64,000 nt of DNA from Bdellovibrio sp. qaytius (GTDB taxonomy: Bacteria > Bdellovibrionota > Bdellovibrionia > Bdellovibrionales > Bdellovibrionaceae). A program made the translations under genes and the position numbers. The notes beneath the pieces are model-generated. The model was not told where the DNA came from. It was given only the letters and a program-made list of their open reading frames with translations, and made no database searches. Below are positions 1 through 9,001 of this stretch, piece by piece. How positions within the stretch are numbered: position 1 is the stretch's first letter; the number at the start of each line of letters is the position of its first letter. Where the stretch lies: the NCBI GenBank assembly GCA_004011035.1, contig CP025734.1:2192001-2256000 (forward strand). The letters run 5' to 3'.

Positions 1-2601
1 GCCCACTTAAAAAAATTCGGAGCTCACTGTGCGGCTTTAGTTGGTGACTCTGGCAAACCTTGTAAAGATGAATTTCGCAAAGTCAGCTTAGAAATTTCGA
101 AAAAATGGTGGGATATCTGGCTTAAAAATAAAAGCCATGCTGAGTTCTCTAAATTAACTGAGCAATCTTTCGAGATCTTATTATCTCAAGAAGACGTGGC
201 AAGCCCCGACTCTTCATCACGTTATGCTTACGCTGAATTACTATTTCAATTAGGAAAATTTGACCAAGCTCAAGCTAATTACTCGGCTGTGTCTAACCAT
301 AAAGGTATCGATAAAACAAGAGCTCATGACTCTGTTTACGGCGCTTTATTCAGTATTGAAAAACAATTAGAAAAAACTAAAGACGAAGCGCAAGTAGCTG
401 CCTTAACAGCACAGCAAAAAGACTTAGCTCAGCGTTATGTTAAAGAGTTTCCGAATGGTGAACATTTCGAGAGCTTACAATTCAAACTTGGTTTTATCGC
501 TTACCAACAAAAAGACTATGATAAATCTTTAGAAATTTTAATGCCGTTCACAGCTAAGTCTAAAAACGCGCAATTAAAATCAAAATCTGAAGATATCGTT
601 TTAGATATTTATAACGTTAAAAAAGATTTTAAAAAAATCATGGCCTTTTCTGGTCAGGTTGAAAAATCAGCTACAGATGAAAAACGTAAAAAGTATTTAG
701 GTCAAATCAACGAAGAAGCTAACTTTGCTCAGGTACAAGTAGATTCTGAGTCCTTAAAAGTAGATAAAAAAATCCAACTTTTAAAAGACTTTGCTTTAGC
801 TCATAAAGATTCTAAATTAGGTCAAGATTCATTATGGCAGTGTGTATCGTTAGCGTTTGCTAACGGTCTTGATGTTATGGGTGCTGATTTATCATTAGAT
901 TATGTAAAAGCCTACCCGTCTGATAAAAAGAATTTAGATGCAGTTAAAGATGCGGCTAAGTCTTATGTTGAAGCTGGTCAATTAAAGAAAGCCATTTCAA
1001 CATTTCGTGAATTAGCCCGTTTAGAGCCAACTAAAACATTAGCTCACTTAGAAACGTCTTGTGATTTATTGCGCGTAAATTCGCAATTACCAGAAGCGCG
1101 TGGTTGTTATAAAGCTTTATTTGAAAAAGCTGATAAAACTAAAAAAGTTGAACTTTTAACTAAAATGATGAAAGCTTTCGGCGACAAAAAAAATACAGCT
1201 GAACTTGAATCAATTGAAAATCAAATCTTACGTGACAACATTGAACCGTATGCCACGCAAGTGTTGATTTCAAAAGCTAAGGCTTTGTTAGTTAACAAAA
1301 AATACACAGAAGCTTTTAATCTTTCGATGAAAATTAACTCTCGCCCTGTTGATGCGGATGCTCGTGCAGAAGCACGTTTAATTCAAGCTGCGGTTTTAGA
1401 GCAAGAATTTATCACTCAAAGTGTTAAAGCTCGTGAAAACAAGTTTTCAATGGTACTTGCTATGAAAACTGAAAAGTTTGATAAAGCATTTACAGCTTAT
1501 TCATCAACTATCAAAATGTCAAAAACTGACAGCATTCAAGCTGAAGCTTTACAAGGTATCGATCGTTTATACGCTAACTTTATTGAAGCGTTACAAACAA
1601 TGCCTGTACCTCAAAGCTTAACTCCTGCTGAGCGCGATGGTTTAAAAGCAGAATTAGCTAAAATGTCAGTTCCGTTTCAAGAAAAACGTAAAGACAACTT
1701 AACTAAATTACGCCAAGTATCTAAGTTATCTGCATCGAACAGCGAATTAATCAACTGGGCTGATTACAGTATTGAAAAAACTGTTGAACCACGTTTGTTC
1801 TTTCCGGCTCATAATAAGTTAACTCACTACTTGCCTTCTAGCTTATCTGATTACAAAGAGTATTCTCGCCTACCGGCTTCGGATAAAAAATGTGATCTAG
1901 CTAAACCAGTAGCATCTTCAATCGGTGGATGTATCCAAATGAAGAAATATGCTGATGCAGAGAAGTTAGCTTTAAAATTAACTGAAACAAAAGAACAACG
2001 TGCCATTGGTTTATATTACTTAAGTGTAATTGCTGATGCGAATGATGAATCTGATAAAGCTTTATGGATGATCGAGAAAGCTCAAACGCTAGAACCTAGT
2101 GTTGCTTTCTTTCACTTTCAAAAAGGTAAAGTTCTATATTCTGTCGAAGGAATAAACAGTGCTTTACCGAATTTCGAAAAAGCTTTTGACATCAAAAAAT
2201 CGTCTAAAGAAATCACTGTTATGAACGCTTTAAAGTCGTTCTCAGATAGAGATTTTATCACGGCCTCGGCAGAATTTTCACAACTGAACTCTGAAGACCT
2301 GTATAATTTTAATGTGGCTGTATTATACGTAGAATCGATTTTACAAAAAGGTGAAACGGCAGAAGCAGTAAGCCTAGTTCAAAGACTAGTCAATGCTCAG
2401 CCTAAAAATGTCGATATGCTTTTAGAGCAAGCTCGTATTTTTGAAGAGTTTGCGATGAAAAAAGAAGACGCGATTTCATCATACAATAAAGCGATGGGCG
2501 TAGCACAAAATGCAGATCAAAAAGATTGGCTTAAAAAGAAAGTCGAATTTTTGAAAACAAATAAAAACGGCCAGATTTCAGCCGTTAGTGTGGGTGGTTA
2601 A
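1..2601 (+). CDS. TPR-repeat protein, gliding-machinery type (5' end outside window)
   Basis: The frame is open from base 1, so the gene starts before the window and the GTG at 196 is not its start. The visible ~866 residues are Lys- and Ala-rich and helical, with tetratricopeptide-type helix pairs along most of the length (for example around the GKFDQAQANY and KKYADAEKLAL segments). This fits a periplasmic or outer-membrane TPR scaffold. The stop lies one base before the ATG of the next gene, so they are probably co-translated. The order TPR, small periplasmic, AgmX/PglI-domain, barrel matches the Myxococcus glt/agl gliding cluster, where an AglT/GltE-type TPR protein occupies this place. 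The specific assignment is an inference; the N-terminus, and so any signal peptide or lipobox, is not visible. Confidence 0.75.
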   Translation, partial: AHLKKFGAHCAALVGDSGKPCKDEFRKVSLEISKKWWDIWLKNKSHAEFSKLTEQSFEILLSQEDVASPDSSSRYAYAELLFQLGKFDQAQANYSAVSNHKGIDKTRAHDSVYGALFSIEKQLEKTKDEAQVAALTAQQKDLAQRYVKEFPNGEHFESLQFKLGFIAYQQKDYDKSLEILMPFTAKSKNAQLKSKSEDIVLDIYNVKKDFKKIMAFSGQVEKSATDEKRKKYLGQINEEANFAQVQVDSESLKVDKKIQLLKDFALAHKDSKLGQDSLWQCVSLAFANGLDVMGADLSLDYVKAYPSDKKNLDAVKDAAKSYVEAGQLKKAISTFRELARLEPTKTLAHLETSCDLLRVNSQLPEARGCYKALFEKADKTKKVELLTKMMKAFGDKKNTAELESIENQILRDNIEPYATQVLISKAKALLVNKKYTEAFNLSMKINSRPVDADARAEARLIQAAVLEQEFITQSVKARENKFSMVLAMKTEKFDKAFTAYSSTIKMSKTDSIQAEALQGIDRLYANFIEALQTMPVPQSLTPAERDGLKAELAKMSVPFQEKRKDNLTKLRQVSKLSASNSELINWADYSIEKTVEPRLFFPAHNKLTHYLPSSLSDYKEYSRLPASDKKCDLAKPVASSIGGCIQMKKYADAEKLALKLTETKEQRAIGLYYLSVIADANDESDKALWMIEKAQTLEPSVAFFHFQKGKVLYSVEGINSALPNFEKAFDIKKSSKEITVMNALKSFSDRDFITASAEFSQLNSEDLYNFNVAVLYVESILQKGETAEAVSLVQRLVNAQPKNVDMLLEQARIFEEFAMKKEDAISSYNKAMGVAQNADQKDWLKKKVEFLKTNKNGQISAVSVGG

Positions 2602-2602
2602 T

Positions 2603-2902
2603 ATGAAAACAAAATTTTTAGCATCTATAGCATTAGCATTCATCTTAACCTTTGTGCCGTTCTTAGTTTCTGCAAAAGGGGCTGGCAAAACAGCTTCAGT
2701 GTCGACTTCTACAGGCACAAAGAAAACTAAAACGCGCGACATTCAAGAAGTTAACTTTGGTGAAATGAATTTAAAAGGAACCATCAGAAATCCAGATGGA
2801 GCCTACCTTGTGCAGAAAAAAGGGATCAAGTTTATGCCACTGCACGATATCCAGAAAGACATGGATAAGAAAATTCGCGAAACTTCACTTTATATTGAAT
2901 AG
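2603..2902 (+). CDS. small secreted periplasmic protein of gliding-type cluster
   Basis: This is a 99-residue protein starting at the ATG at 2603. An upstream in-frame ATG at 2588 lies inside the previous gene and is less likely. Residues 1-29 form a signal peptide (MKTK start, hydrophobic core, SAKG cleavage region). A low-complexity Ser/Thr/Lys stretch follows, then a short conserved-looking tail. No catalytic motif is visible. Its place between the TPR gene and the AgmX/PglI-domain gene matches the small periplasmic GltF position in myxobacterial clusters. That equivalence is positional inference only; I do not recognise the family from sequence. Confidence 0.7.
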   Translation: MKTKFLASIALAFILTFVPFLVSAKGAGKTASVSTSTGTKKTKTRDIQEVNFGEMNLKGTIRNPDGAYLVQKKGIKFMPLHDIQKDMDKKIRETSLYIE

Positions 2903-2930
2903 TTTTAACTAATTTACGAAAGAGATATAT

Positions 2931-4382
2931 ATGAGCATTTTAAAGATTACACAAACGACTCAAGACGGTCGAAAGAAAATCTGGAAAGTAGATACCAAAA
3001 AGTCTATGCTGACTTTTGGTGCCTCTCGTAAATCAGATTTCGGTTCGATTGACCGCCTGAGCACTCCATTTGATGCTGTTGTTGAAAACAGACCAGATGG
3101 CTGGCATTTTGTCAGCTTCGATATGAAGAACACATCGCCTGATTTAAAAATCAACGATAACACTTCATTCAAATTTGCTGAATCAACATTACATTTTAAT
3201 ATCGTTGAAAAAGAAGAATTCGTTCTTGCTGGCTTAGAAAACGTGAACCCCCAAATTACAACCAAGGCCATGAAGAAAAAAATTCTTATCGTTTCAAAAA
3301 ACAATAAGGTTTTAAAAACCGAAGTTAAAGATGTGAATCACATTTTAACTTACTCTATCGGTGGAATTAGTCATACCCTACCCTTTAAAGGCAACGATTC
3401 ATGGGAGCACCATGAAATCGAAGGATTTAACTTTAAATCTAAAATCGTAAACTTAAATGAAGTTTCTGAATTAGAAAAAAATCCGAATGAAGCCCTTATC
3501 GATAAAGAGGGTAAAAAAATGTTAATCCTAACTTTAGGATCTATGTTTTTATTCGTAGCTGTTGGTCTCTTTGCTCCGCAGTCTGAAAAAATCGAAGAAA
3601 TTATCGTTCCGAAATCAACTTCAAGCTTAGTTGTAAAAATGGAAATGAAAAAACCAAAAGAAAGAGCTGCGGGTAACCCTTCTCCGGTTAAAAACACGCA
3701 AGCTGCTCCTTCGAATGCACAAAACAACCCGTCACCTGGTGGCGGAAAAGTAAGTGCCATGTTAAAAGGTGCTATTGGTGTTCGTATTTCTCAATTAATG
3801 GGTAAAGTTTCTGCCACTGAAGCTCGTACAGCTGAAGTTTTAGTAACTACTCGTGGTGTTAAAGCTGGTGAAGCCGATTCAGGTCGTGCATTAGCTGCAG
3901 TTGGTAAAACTGATTCATCAGGCCGTAACTGGAATGGTGAAGCGACGGCTACTGGCGGTGGTAAAGGTGTATCAACTGGTGGTGTTGGTGCCGGTAAAGG
4001 TGCTGGCGGAATGGGTTCTGGCTTAGCGGCTGGTAAAACTGGTTCTGGCGGTGTTGGTCTTATCGAAGAAGAATCTGAAGTTTCTGGCGGTTTAGATCGC
4101 GAAGTTATTGCTCAGTATATCAAATCACAATTAGGCCAAATTTTATATTGTTACGAACGTCAATTATCAGCTAATCCAGATTTATACGGTAAAGTGGCCG
4201 TAAAATTCACGATCGCTGGCACTGGCCAAGTCGAAACACAAGCGATCAATCAAACAACTTTAAAAAGTGTTCCGGTTGAAGGCTGTATCTTAAGTAAAAT
4301 TGCGAAATGGAAATTTCCAGAGCCAAAAGGCGGAACGAAAGTGGTTGTGACCTACCCGTTCTTATTTAAGAGTACAAATTAA
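2931..4382 (+). CDS. AgmX/PglI C-terminal (TonB-like) domain membrane protein
   Basis: The protein has 483 residues. Residues 1-95 look like a cytoplasmic FHA-like beta domain (weak call). A transmembrane helix spans about 197-215. A Pro/Ala-rich linker and a Gly-rich stretch (about 330-376) follow. Residues ~395-483 form the AgmX/PglI or TonB-type periplasmic C-terminal domain, with YCYERQL, two cysteines and a terminal WKFPEP...YPF pattern. The layout resembles GltG/PglI of Myxococcus, an inner-membrane protein that reaches across the periplasm to outer-membrane partners and is energised by a TolQR-like motor. No motor genes lie in this window. The start is supported by a GAAAGAG purine run upstream. 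Confidence 0.75.
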   Translation: MSILKITQTTQDGRKKIWKVDTKKSMLTFGASRKSDFGSIDRLSTPFDAVVENRPDGWHFVSFDMKNTSPDLKINDNTSFKFAESTLHFNIVEKEEFVLAGLENVNPQITTKAMKKKILIVSKNNKVLKTEVKDVNHILTYSIGGISHTLPFKGNDSWEHHEIEGFNFKSKIVNLNEVSELEKNPNEALIDKEGKKMLILTLGSMFLFVAVGLFAPQSEKIEEIIVPKSTSSLVVKMEMKKPKERAAGNPSPVKNTQAAPSNAQNNPSPGGGKVSAMLKGAIGVRISQLMGKVSATEARTAEVLVTTRGVKAGEADSGRALAAVGKTDSSGRNWNGEATATGGGKGVSTGGVGAGKGAGGMGSGLAAGKTGSGGVGLIEEESEVSGGLDREVIAQYIKSQLGQILYCYERQLSANPDLYGKVAVKFTIAGTGQVETQAINQTTLKSVPVEGCILSKIAKWKFPEPKGGTKVVVTYPFLFKSTN

Positions 4383-4414
4383 TATAATTACTGTTTAGAT
4401 TTAAATTAAATAAC

Positions 4415-4451
4415 TTTAGGTAAAGGCCTAAGTAAAATAAACGAGGAAATG
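4415..4451 (+). promoter_or_regulatory. duplicated leader element, copy 1
   Basis: The sequence TTTAGGTAAAGGCCTAAGTA and the bases after it, through GAGGAAATGAAAA, recur at 7390 with a single difference (C/T at 4442). TTAGG and CCTAA can pair as a small hairpin just upstream of the GAGG ribosome-binding site, which sits only two bases from the ATG. The two copies precede two separate genes of the same operon. A shared translational control element or an internal transcript-processing site is possible; this is inference. Confidence 0.55.
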
Positions 4452-5219
4452 AAAAAGAATCAACTACTACTAGCTGTTACAACTTTGATGTTACTTACCG
4501 CTCAACACACATTCGCTCAATCTTCTGGAACTGTCAGAAGTTCTGATAAAGTCGATCTTAAAAAATTAGAAGACAAATACTGGTCTGCAAAAGATGAAGA
4601 CTACGGTGTTATTCAAAATAGAACTTATTCAAAAGCAGGAAAATATTATGGTTCACTTGTGGCCGGTACATTAATCAATGACCCATTCGCACAAGCTAAA
4701 CCAAAAGGCGCTATGCTTGGTTACTACTTTACTGAAGATTTCGGTCTAGAATTAAGTTATTTGAGCCACGATGCTAAAAGAAATGAAACGGTTGAAAAGT
4801 TAAATTCAATCGCCAATTCGATCAATCCAAATTACAACTTAGTCAAAAGCTCAACGACGGCTTCTGTAACGTTTACTCCATTCTATGCAAAGATGGCATT
4901 TATGAATATGTCGATTATGTATTTCGATATGGGTTTTACGGCAGGCGTTGGTATGACAACTTATAATCAAGTGACTCAACCAGGTGGCGCAAATACTCCA
5001 GATGTTTTTAGAAGTAAAACAGCTCCACATATGGAACTTGGCTTTATGCAACAGTTGTTCGTCACTAAAAACTTAGCGTTTCGTTTAGATTTAAAAAACA
5101 CTTTCTATTCGCAAAAAGTTGTTCCTTACCAATCAAATTTTAATACAACGACTGGTGAAGAAACAAAATCAACGAACGACACTACAATGACTTTCGGGGT
5201 TACACTATTTACTAACTAA
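4449..5219 (+). CDS. outer-membrane beta-barrel protein, gliding-cluster type
   Basis: The protein has 256 residues. Residues 1-23 are a signal peptide (MKKNQLLLAV start, TFAQ cleavage). A short Lys/Asp-rich linker leads into alternating amphipathic strands rich in Tyr, Gly and Phe, ending in aromatic-type strands (TMTFGVTLFTN). This matches the outer-membrane beta-barrel domain (OMP_myx_plus type) found next to AgmX/PglI genes in myxobacteria and Bdellovibrio, a GltH/CglE-like position. It probably acts as the outer-membrane element of the trans-envelope complex. Start ATG has GAGG two bases upstream, an unusually short spacing. Confidence 0.7.
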   Translation: MKKNQLLLAVTTLMLLTAQHTFAQSSGTVRSSDKVDLKKLEDKYWSAKDEDYGVIQNRTYSKAGKYYGSLVAGTLINDPFAQAKPKGAMLGYYFTEDFGLELSYLSHDAKRNETVEKLNSIANSINPNYNLVKSSTTASVTFTPFYAKMAFMNMSIMYFDMGFTAGVGMTTYNQVTQPGGANTPDVFRSKTAPHMELGFMQQLFVTKNLAFRLDLKNTFYSQKVVPYQSNFNTTTGEETKSTNDTTMTFGVTLFTN

Positions 5220-5245
5220 GAGTCACCAGACTAATAGGGTTTAAT

Positions 5246-5314
5246 ATGATTACGAATGTACACATTTCAATTCAAAAGGATGAAGTAAAAATGATTTTTC
5301 ATGGCTCAAAATAA
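5246..5314 (+). CDS. possible 22-codon upstream ORF overlapping the next gene
   Basis: An ATG at 5246 opens 22 codons (MITNVHIS start) that run through AAGGATGAAG and stop at 5312-5314, past the start of the 5301 gene in another frame. A second in-frame ATG at 5291 has a good AAGGA at nine bases' distance, giving only a 7-codon peptide. The ATG at 5301 has no well-spaced ribosome-binding site of its own. Translation coupling from this short frame is therefore plausible. It may equally be chance. Confidence 0.25.
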   Translation: MITNVHISIQKDEVKMIFHGSK

Positions 5315-7370
5315 AATAATTCTGGCCGTTGCTTCTCTCACATTAGCAGCGACTGCTGTTAATGCTAAACAAGCTGCAAAGCCTGCAGCAAAACCTGTGG
5401 CTAGCGCTGCTAAAATAACAAACCTTTCTCGCGTTAGTGTTCCGAGCGAAAAAGCATTTCAACCAAATGATGTTAACGTAGCAATGCCTGCGGCTAAATC
5501 ATTTGTACCTGTTAAATACCAAGCGGTTAAATCGCCTGAAGTCGTTGTTGCACCAACTTCGATTAAGCCGATGCCTGTGGTAGCCTCTGCAAAAACGGTT
5601 GTCAAACCTGAAGACGTCGCCCAAATCCCTATAGTTAAACCTATTGATTTAGGCTTAGACCCGGTCTTAGGCGAACCTAAAACTGATTTACAAAATCTGG
5701 TAGAAATTAAACCTGAAGAATACAAAATGATTCAGGCCTTAATTTTTATGGATTACAACAAACGCTATGATCTTGCGATGCCTTTATTTGTTGAATTGAT
5801 GGATGTGCCACAGTACCAACAACAAGCTACATTTCACTATGCTGAAACGGCTTTAGCTTTAAAGTTATATTCTGAATTTCGCGAGAAAATGTTAACGATT
5901 ACTAAAGAAGCCAAAGATCAGACTATTAAAAAAATGGCGATCGAATCTTTAGTTAAGAATATGCAATACTTGCAAATTTCAGATATCGAGTATGTTGATC
6001 CAGTAGCGAAACAATTCGATGTCGACACTGTTAACTTTCCTCAATACTTAATCAAAAAAGCTAAATACTTTTCTGAAAAAGGCGATTTAAAAGAATTTGA
6101 AAACGCTTTATTAATGATTCCAACAACGGCTCCTGAATACAAAGAAGGAACTTTATTAAAAGCAGTTTTAAACTATCGTCGTGGCAAATTAGACGAAGCT
6201 GTGACTGAATTAGAAGTTTTATGGCCTTTAGTTGAAGAAAACAAAAAAGACCAAATTAGAAATTTAGCGGCCTTAACTATGGCCCGTCTCTACTTTCAAA
6301 AAGGTGAATACAAATCAGCTTACAAATATTACCTGTTAGTTGATAAATCTTCAGGTCAATGGTTACAAAGCATGGTTGAACAAGCTTGGACGCAAATCTT
6401 AGCTGACGACAACGTGGGTGCTGCAGGTAACATGTTTACATTACACACTGAATTTTTCAGCAAAGCCTATGCTCCTGAAACATATGTTGTGCGTACTGTG
6501 GGTTACTTAAACCTTTGCCAATACGGTGATAGCGTTCACATCTTAGAAGATTTAAATAAACGTTATAAAGCCATTCATGAAGGTTTAGATACTTATCAAA
6601 AAACGAACACTCAAGGTATGACTTACTATGACCTAGTTAAATCTTTCTTGAAAAACACAAAACAAGAAAACTTTGACGGTGTACCACGTTCATTCGTAGT
6701 CGAATTAGCGCGCCACCCGTCTTACATGAACATTCAATCGCAAATCAATTCTTACGAAGATGAAAATTCTCGCTTTAACAAAGTGACTATTGATCTTATT
6801 CGTAAAGAGCGCGATGCGCGTTTAGAAATGTTAAAAGCTAAAAACGAATTTACAGCCGCACAACGTGAAGGCCGTAAAGGTGATAGCATCAAAAATTTAG
6901 AGAAAAAATACTTAGCCAGAGGTGTTGAGCATTTAATTTATACTCGTGCGCGCACAGGTATCAAAAAAATGCGCGAAGCTGCATTGGCTCGCTTAACTAA
7001 AGAAGAAAACATGTTACGCCTAAAAGCAGGCTCTAACTTACAAGTTCGCTTTGGTGAACTAACAGCAACTCTTGATCGTTTAATCGATCAACAAGAAGTT
7101 TTAAGTTATGAGATTTATTCTGGAGCTGGCGAGCACATCCGTTACCAAATGGCTGGCGGCGAAGCGAACAAAACAGATAAAGCACCGGCGTCTTTAACTC
7201 CTGATGATAAAGGCGACTATGCTTGGAAGCATAAAGGCGAAGTTTGGGATGATGAAATTGGTCACTACCGTTCATCGTTAAAAAATGTTTGCCCACAATC
7301 AGAAGAGCGCACACCAAGTTCTGAAAATGCAGCGACTGATTCTGGCGAAAAAGAAGAAAAACATAACTAA
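5301..7370 (+). CDS. large periplasmic TPR protein of gliding-type cluster
   Basis: The protein has 689 residues. A signal peptide covers 1-22 (MAQNKIIL start, VNAK cleavage), followed by an Ala/Pro/Val/Lys-rich linker to about 110. Helical repeats of TPR type span roughly 135-440 (for example GDLKEFENAL, GEYKSAYKYY). A long charged, probably coiled-coil part covers about 490-590, and the C-terminus is acidic. It likely serves as a periplasmic scaffold of the same trans-envelope assembly as its neighbours. Myxobacterial equivalents would be the TPR-rich GltI/AgmK-type proteins, but that is inferred from order only. Start choice is uncertain because the best ribosome-binding site matches the ATG at 5291. 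Confidence 0.7.
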   Translation: MAQNKIILAVASLTLAATAVNAKQAAKPAAKPVASAAKITNLSRVSVPSEKAFQPNDVNVAMPAAKSFVPVKYQAVKSPEVVVAPTSIKPMPVVASAKTVVKPEDVAQIPIVKPIDLGLDPVLGEPKTDLQNLVEIKPEEYKMIQALIFMDYNKRYDLAMPLFVELMDVPQYQQQATFHYAETALALKLYSEFREKMLTITKEAKDQTIKKMAIESLVKNMQYLQISDIEYVDPVAKQFDVDTVNFPQYLIKKAKYFSEKGDLKEFENALLMIPTTAPEYKEGTLLKAVLNYRRGKLDEAVTELEVLWPLVEENKKDQIRNLAALTMARLYFQKGEYKSAYKYYLLVDKSSGQWLQSMVEQAWTQILADDNVGAAGNMFTLHTEFFSKAYAPETYVVRTVGYLNLCQYGDSVHILEDLNKRYKAIHEGLDTYQKTNTQGMTYYDLVKSFLKNTKQENFDGVPRSFVVELARHPSYMNIQSQINSYEDENSRFNKVTIDLIRKERDARLEMLKAKNEFTAAQREGRKGDSIKNLEKKYLARGVEHLIYTRARTGIKKMREAALARLTKEENMLRLKAGSNLQVRFGELTATLDRLIDQQEVLSYEIYSGAGEHIRYQMAGGEANKTDKAPASLTPDDKGDYAWKHKGEVWDDEIGHYRSSLKNVCPQSEERTPSSENAATDSGEKEEKHN

Positions 7371-7389
7371 TTTTTAATGAATAACTTTT

Positions 7390-7426
7390 TTTAGGTAAAG
7401 GCCTAAGTAAAATAAATGAGGAAATG
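7390..7426 (+). promoter_or_regulatory. duplicated leader element, copy 2
   Basis: This is the second copy of the element at 4415, placed directly before the coiled-coil gene. Identity continues into the first codons (ATGAAAA). It carries the same TTAGG/CCTAA mini-hairpin and the same GAGG ribosome-binding site two bases before the ATG. Confidence 0.55.
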
Positions 7427-8086
7427 AAAACGAATAAAAAAACAATTTTAGCTCTGAGTGCCCTAACTGCAATCACATTTTCTGCGGTATTAGCTTTTGC
7501 TGATCCCTATTCAGCACAACAAGGTTTAGATAAAATCAAAATCAATGTTGAAACTGCTAAAGCCAACAAAGGCGATTACGAAAAAAACTTAAGCGTCATC
7601 AATAGCAATATGTCTGAATTAGGCAAAGCCAAAGGCCAAGCCCAAAAACAAAAAGATTCAGTAAATTCTGAAATCGTAAATAACAACGAAGCTCTTAAAA
7701 AAGTTGTATTACAAGAAAAAGAATTACAAGCCCTGATCACAGCTGAAGAAACAAAGCGCACTGAAGAAGAAAAGCAATTAAAAGAGTTAGAAAGACTAAC
7801 TACACAAATCGCTGAAAACCAAAAAAAACGCGAACAAATCATCGCTGATTACAAAAAGCAGATGGACATCGTAGCTGAAGAGAAAAAATCTTGGAAAGGC
7901 CGCGAAGGCGAATTACGTGCGCAAGAAACTAAAACAATCGATGCATTACGTGGTTTAGCTTCACAAGAAGTCGCATGGAATACGAAAAAGAAAACGTATG
8001 AAGGCGAAGCAAAAAAATGGTCAGCAGAGCTAGATAAACAAGAAAAAATCTCTGAAACATACCAAGGTTTAAAAGAGAATAAATAA
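7424..8086 (+). CDS. secreted coiled-coil protein
   Basis: The protein has 220 residues. Residues 1-27 are a signal peptide (LAFADP cleavage). Nearly all of the remainder is a heptad-rich coiled coil, dense in Glu, Lys, Gln and Asn, with no cysteines and no catalytic motif. It is probably an elongated periplasmic structural protein, the last gene of the gliding-type operon. Two terminators follow it. I do not recognise a named family. Confidence 0.7.
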   Translation: MKTNKKTILALSALTAITFSAVLAFADPYSAQQGLDKIKINVETAKANKGDYEKNLSVINSNMSELGKAKGQAQKQKDSVNSEIVNNNEALKKVVLQEKELQALITAEETKRTEEEKQLKELERLTTQIAENQKKREQIIADYKKQMDIVAEEKKSWKGREGELRAQETKTIDALRGLASQEVAWNTKKKTYEGEAKKWSAELDKQEKISETYQGLKENK

Positions 8087-8106
8087 AAGGTAGGCCGTAC
8101 CTTTTT
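8085..8106 (+). terminator. rho-independent terminator
   Basis: AAAGGTA and TACCTTT pair around GGCCG, followed by more T residues, directly at the stop codon of the coiled-coil gene. A related GTAGGCCGT...CCTTTTT sequence occurs after the histidine kinase gene at ~39393. Confidence 0.75.
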
Positions 8107-8122
8107 GACCGTAGTTACAATT

Positions 8123-8152
8123 GAAAAAGCCGCAGAATCTGCGGCTTTTTTA
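8123..8152 (+). terminator. second rho-independent terminator
   Basis: GCCGCAG and CTGCGGC pair with a three-base loop, flanked by an A run on the left and a T run on the right. The symmetry lets it work on both strands. It backs up the terminator 20 bases upstream and closes the gliding-type operon. Confidence 0.85.
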
Positions 8153-8197
8153 TTGTTACAATTCTAAATAAATATTTATCTATTCCGATAAGCCAAT

Positions 8198-8980
8198 ATG
8201 ATGGAATTCCAAACTTTATTAAATTTATATATCATTTTTCAAGCCTTCTTATGGCTATTTGATCAAACCTTGCTTGAGTTTTCTCATAAAAAAAAAGATG
8301 TAATTATACTTCGAGACGAACCAAACGTTGGGCACAATTTAAACCTACTGCAATGGGCATTTAAGTGGATTGAAATATCTATAGTAAATTTAATGGAATA
8401 TGCCATTCTTTCCCGTTACTCAATCTGCGGATACAAGAATAATGTACGAAGTAATTTAAGAATAGTTTCTGCTATCTCACTCACCCTATTTATGAGTCTT
8501 TGCATTTCGGCAATTTGCCATCAGCTAGGCTCACCTATTGAACTCGTTAAAGCTGGCAAGCTAAGTATTGTTGATAGCTCGATACTTATAGCTATAACAG
8601 GTTTTTGCGTGTCAGCCTTTATTATTGAAAGAGGTCACCTTCATAAAAAATGGGAAATGCTTGCCGAGCAAAAAATCAAAGTACTTGAAACTGAACCAAG
8701 CCTAAAAAGAAATATACTAGAAGCTGAGTTCAACTTAAACTTAATTGAGATGGAAATGTGGGCTCACAATTCTTACAGAAAGGATTTTAGTTCGTTTTTA
8801 AAAATTGCACTTTATAACTTAAAAAAATCGCGGTCAGAAGTACCCGTAGCCTCAACTTGTTTTGAAATACACCAAATTGACAAAAAAGAGGCTTTAGATA
8901 TTTGTAGAAAGTATCAACGAATATTAATCGATCATCAAAAATATGAAAATAAAGTAAACGATTTTTTAAAAAGTGCCTAA
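8198..8980 (+). CDS. membrane protein of unknown function
   Basis: The protein has 260 residues and no recognised family. A hydrophobic N-terminal helix covers about 8-25, and further membrane segments lie near 95-115 and 128-148. The C-terminal ~100 residues are soluble and charged with several Lys/Glu helices. It stands alone between two terminators and the minus-strand bioY cluster. Codon use is more A+T-rich than in its neighbours, which hints at later acquisition. Two adjacent ATGs (8198, 8201) could start it. Confidence 0.6.
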   Translation: MMEFQTLLNLYIIFQAFLWLFDQTLLEFSHKKKDVIILRDEPNVGHNLNLLQWAFKWIEISIVNLMEYAILSRYSICGYKNNVRSNLRIVSAISLTLFMSLCISAICHQLGSPIELVKAGKLSIVDSSILIAITGFCVSAFIIERGHLHKKWEMLAEQKIKVLETEPSLKRNILEAEFNLNLIEMEMWAHNSYRKDFSSFLKIALYNLKKSRSEVPVASTCFEIHQIDKKEALDICRKYQRILIDHQKYENKVNDFLKSA

Positions 8981-9001
8981 CTTAAAAAATGCTATTTCTA
9001 G

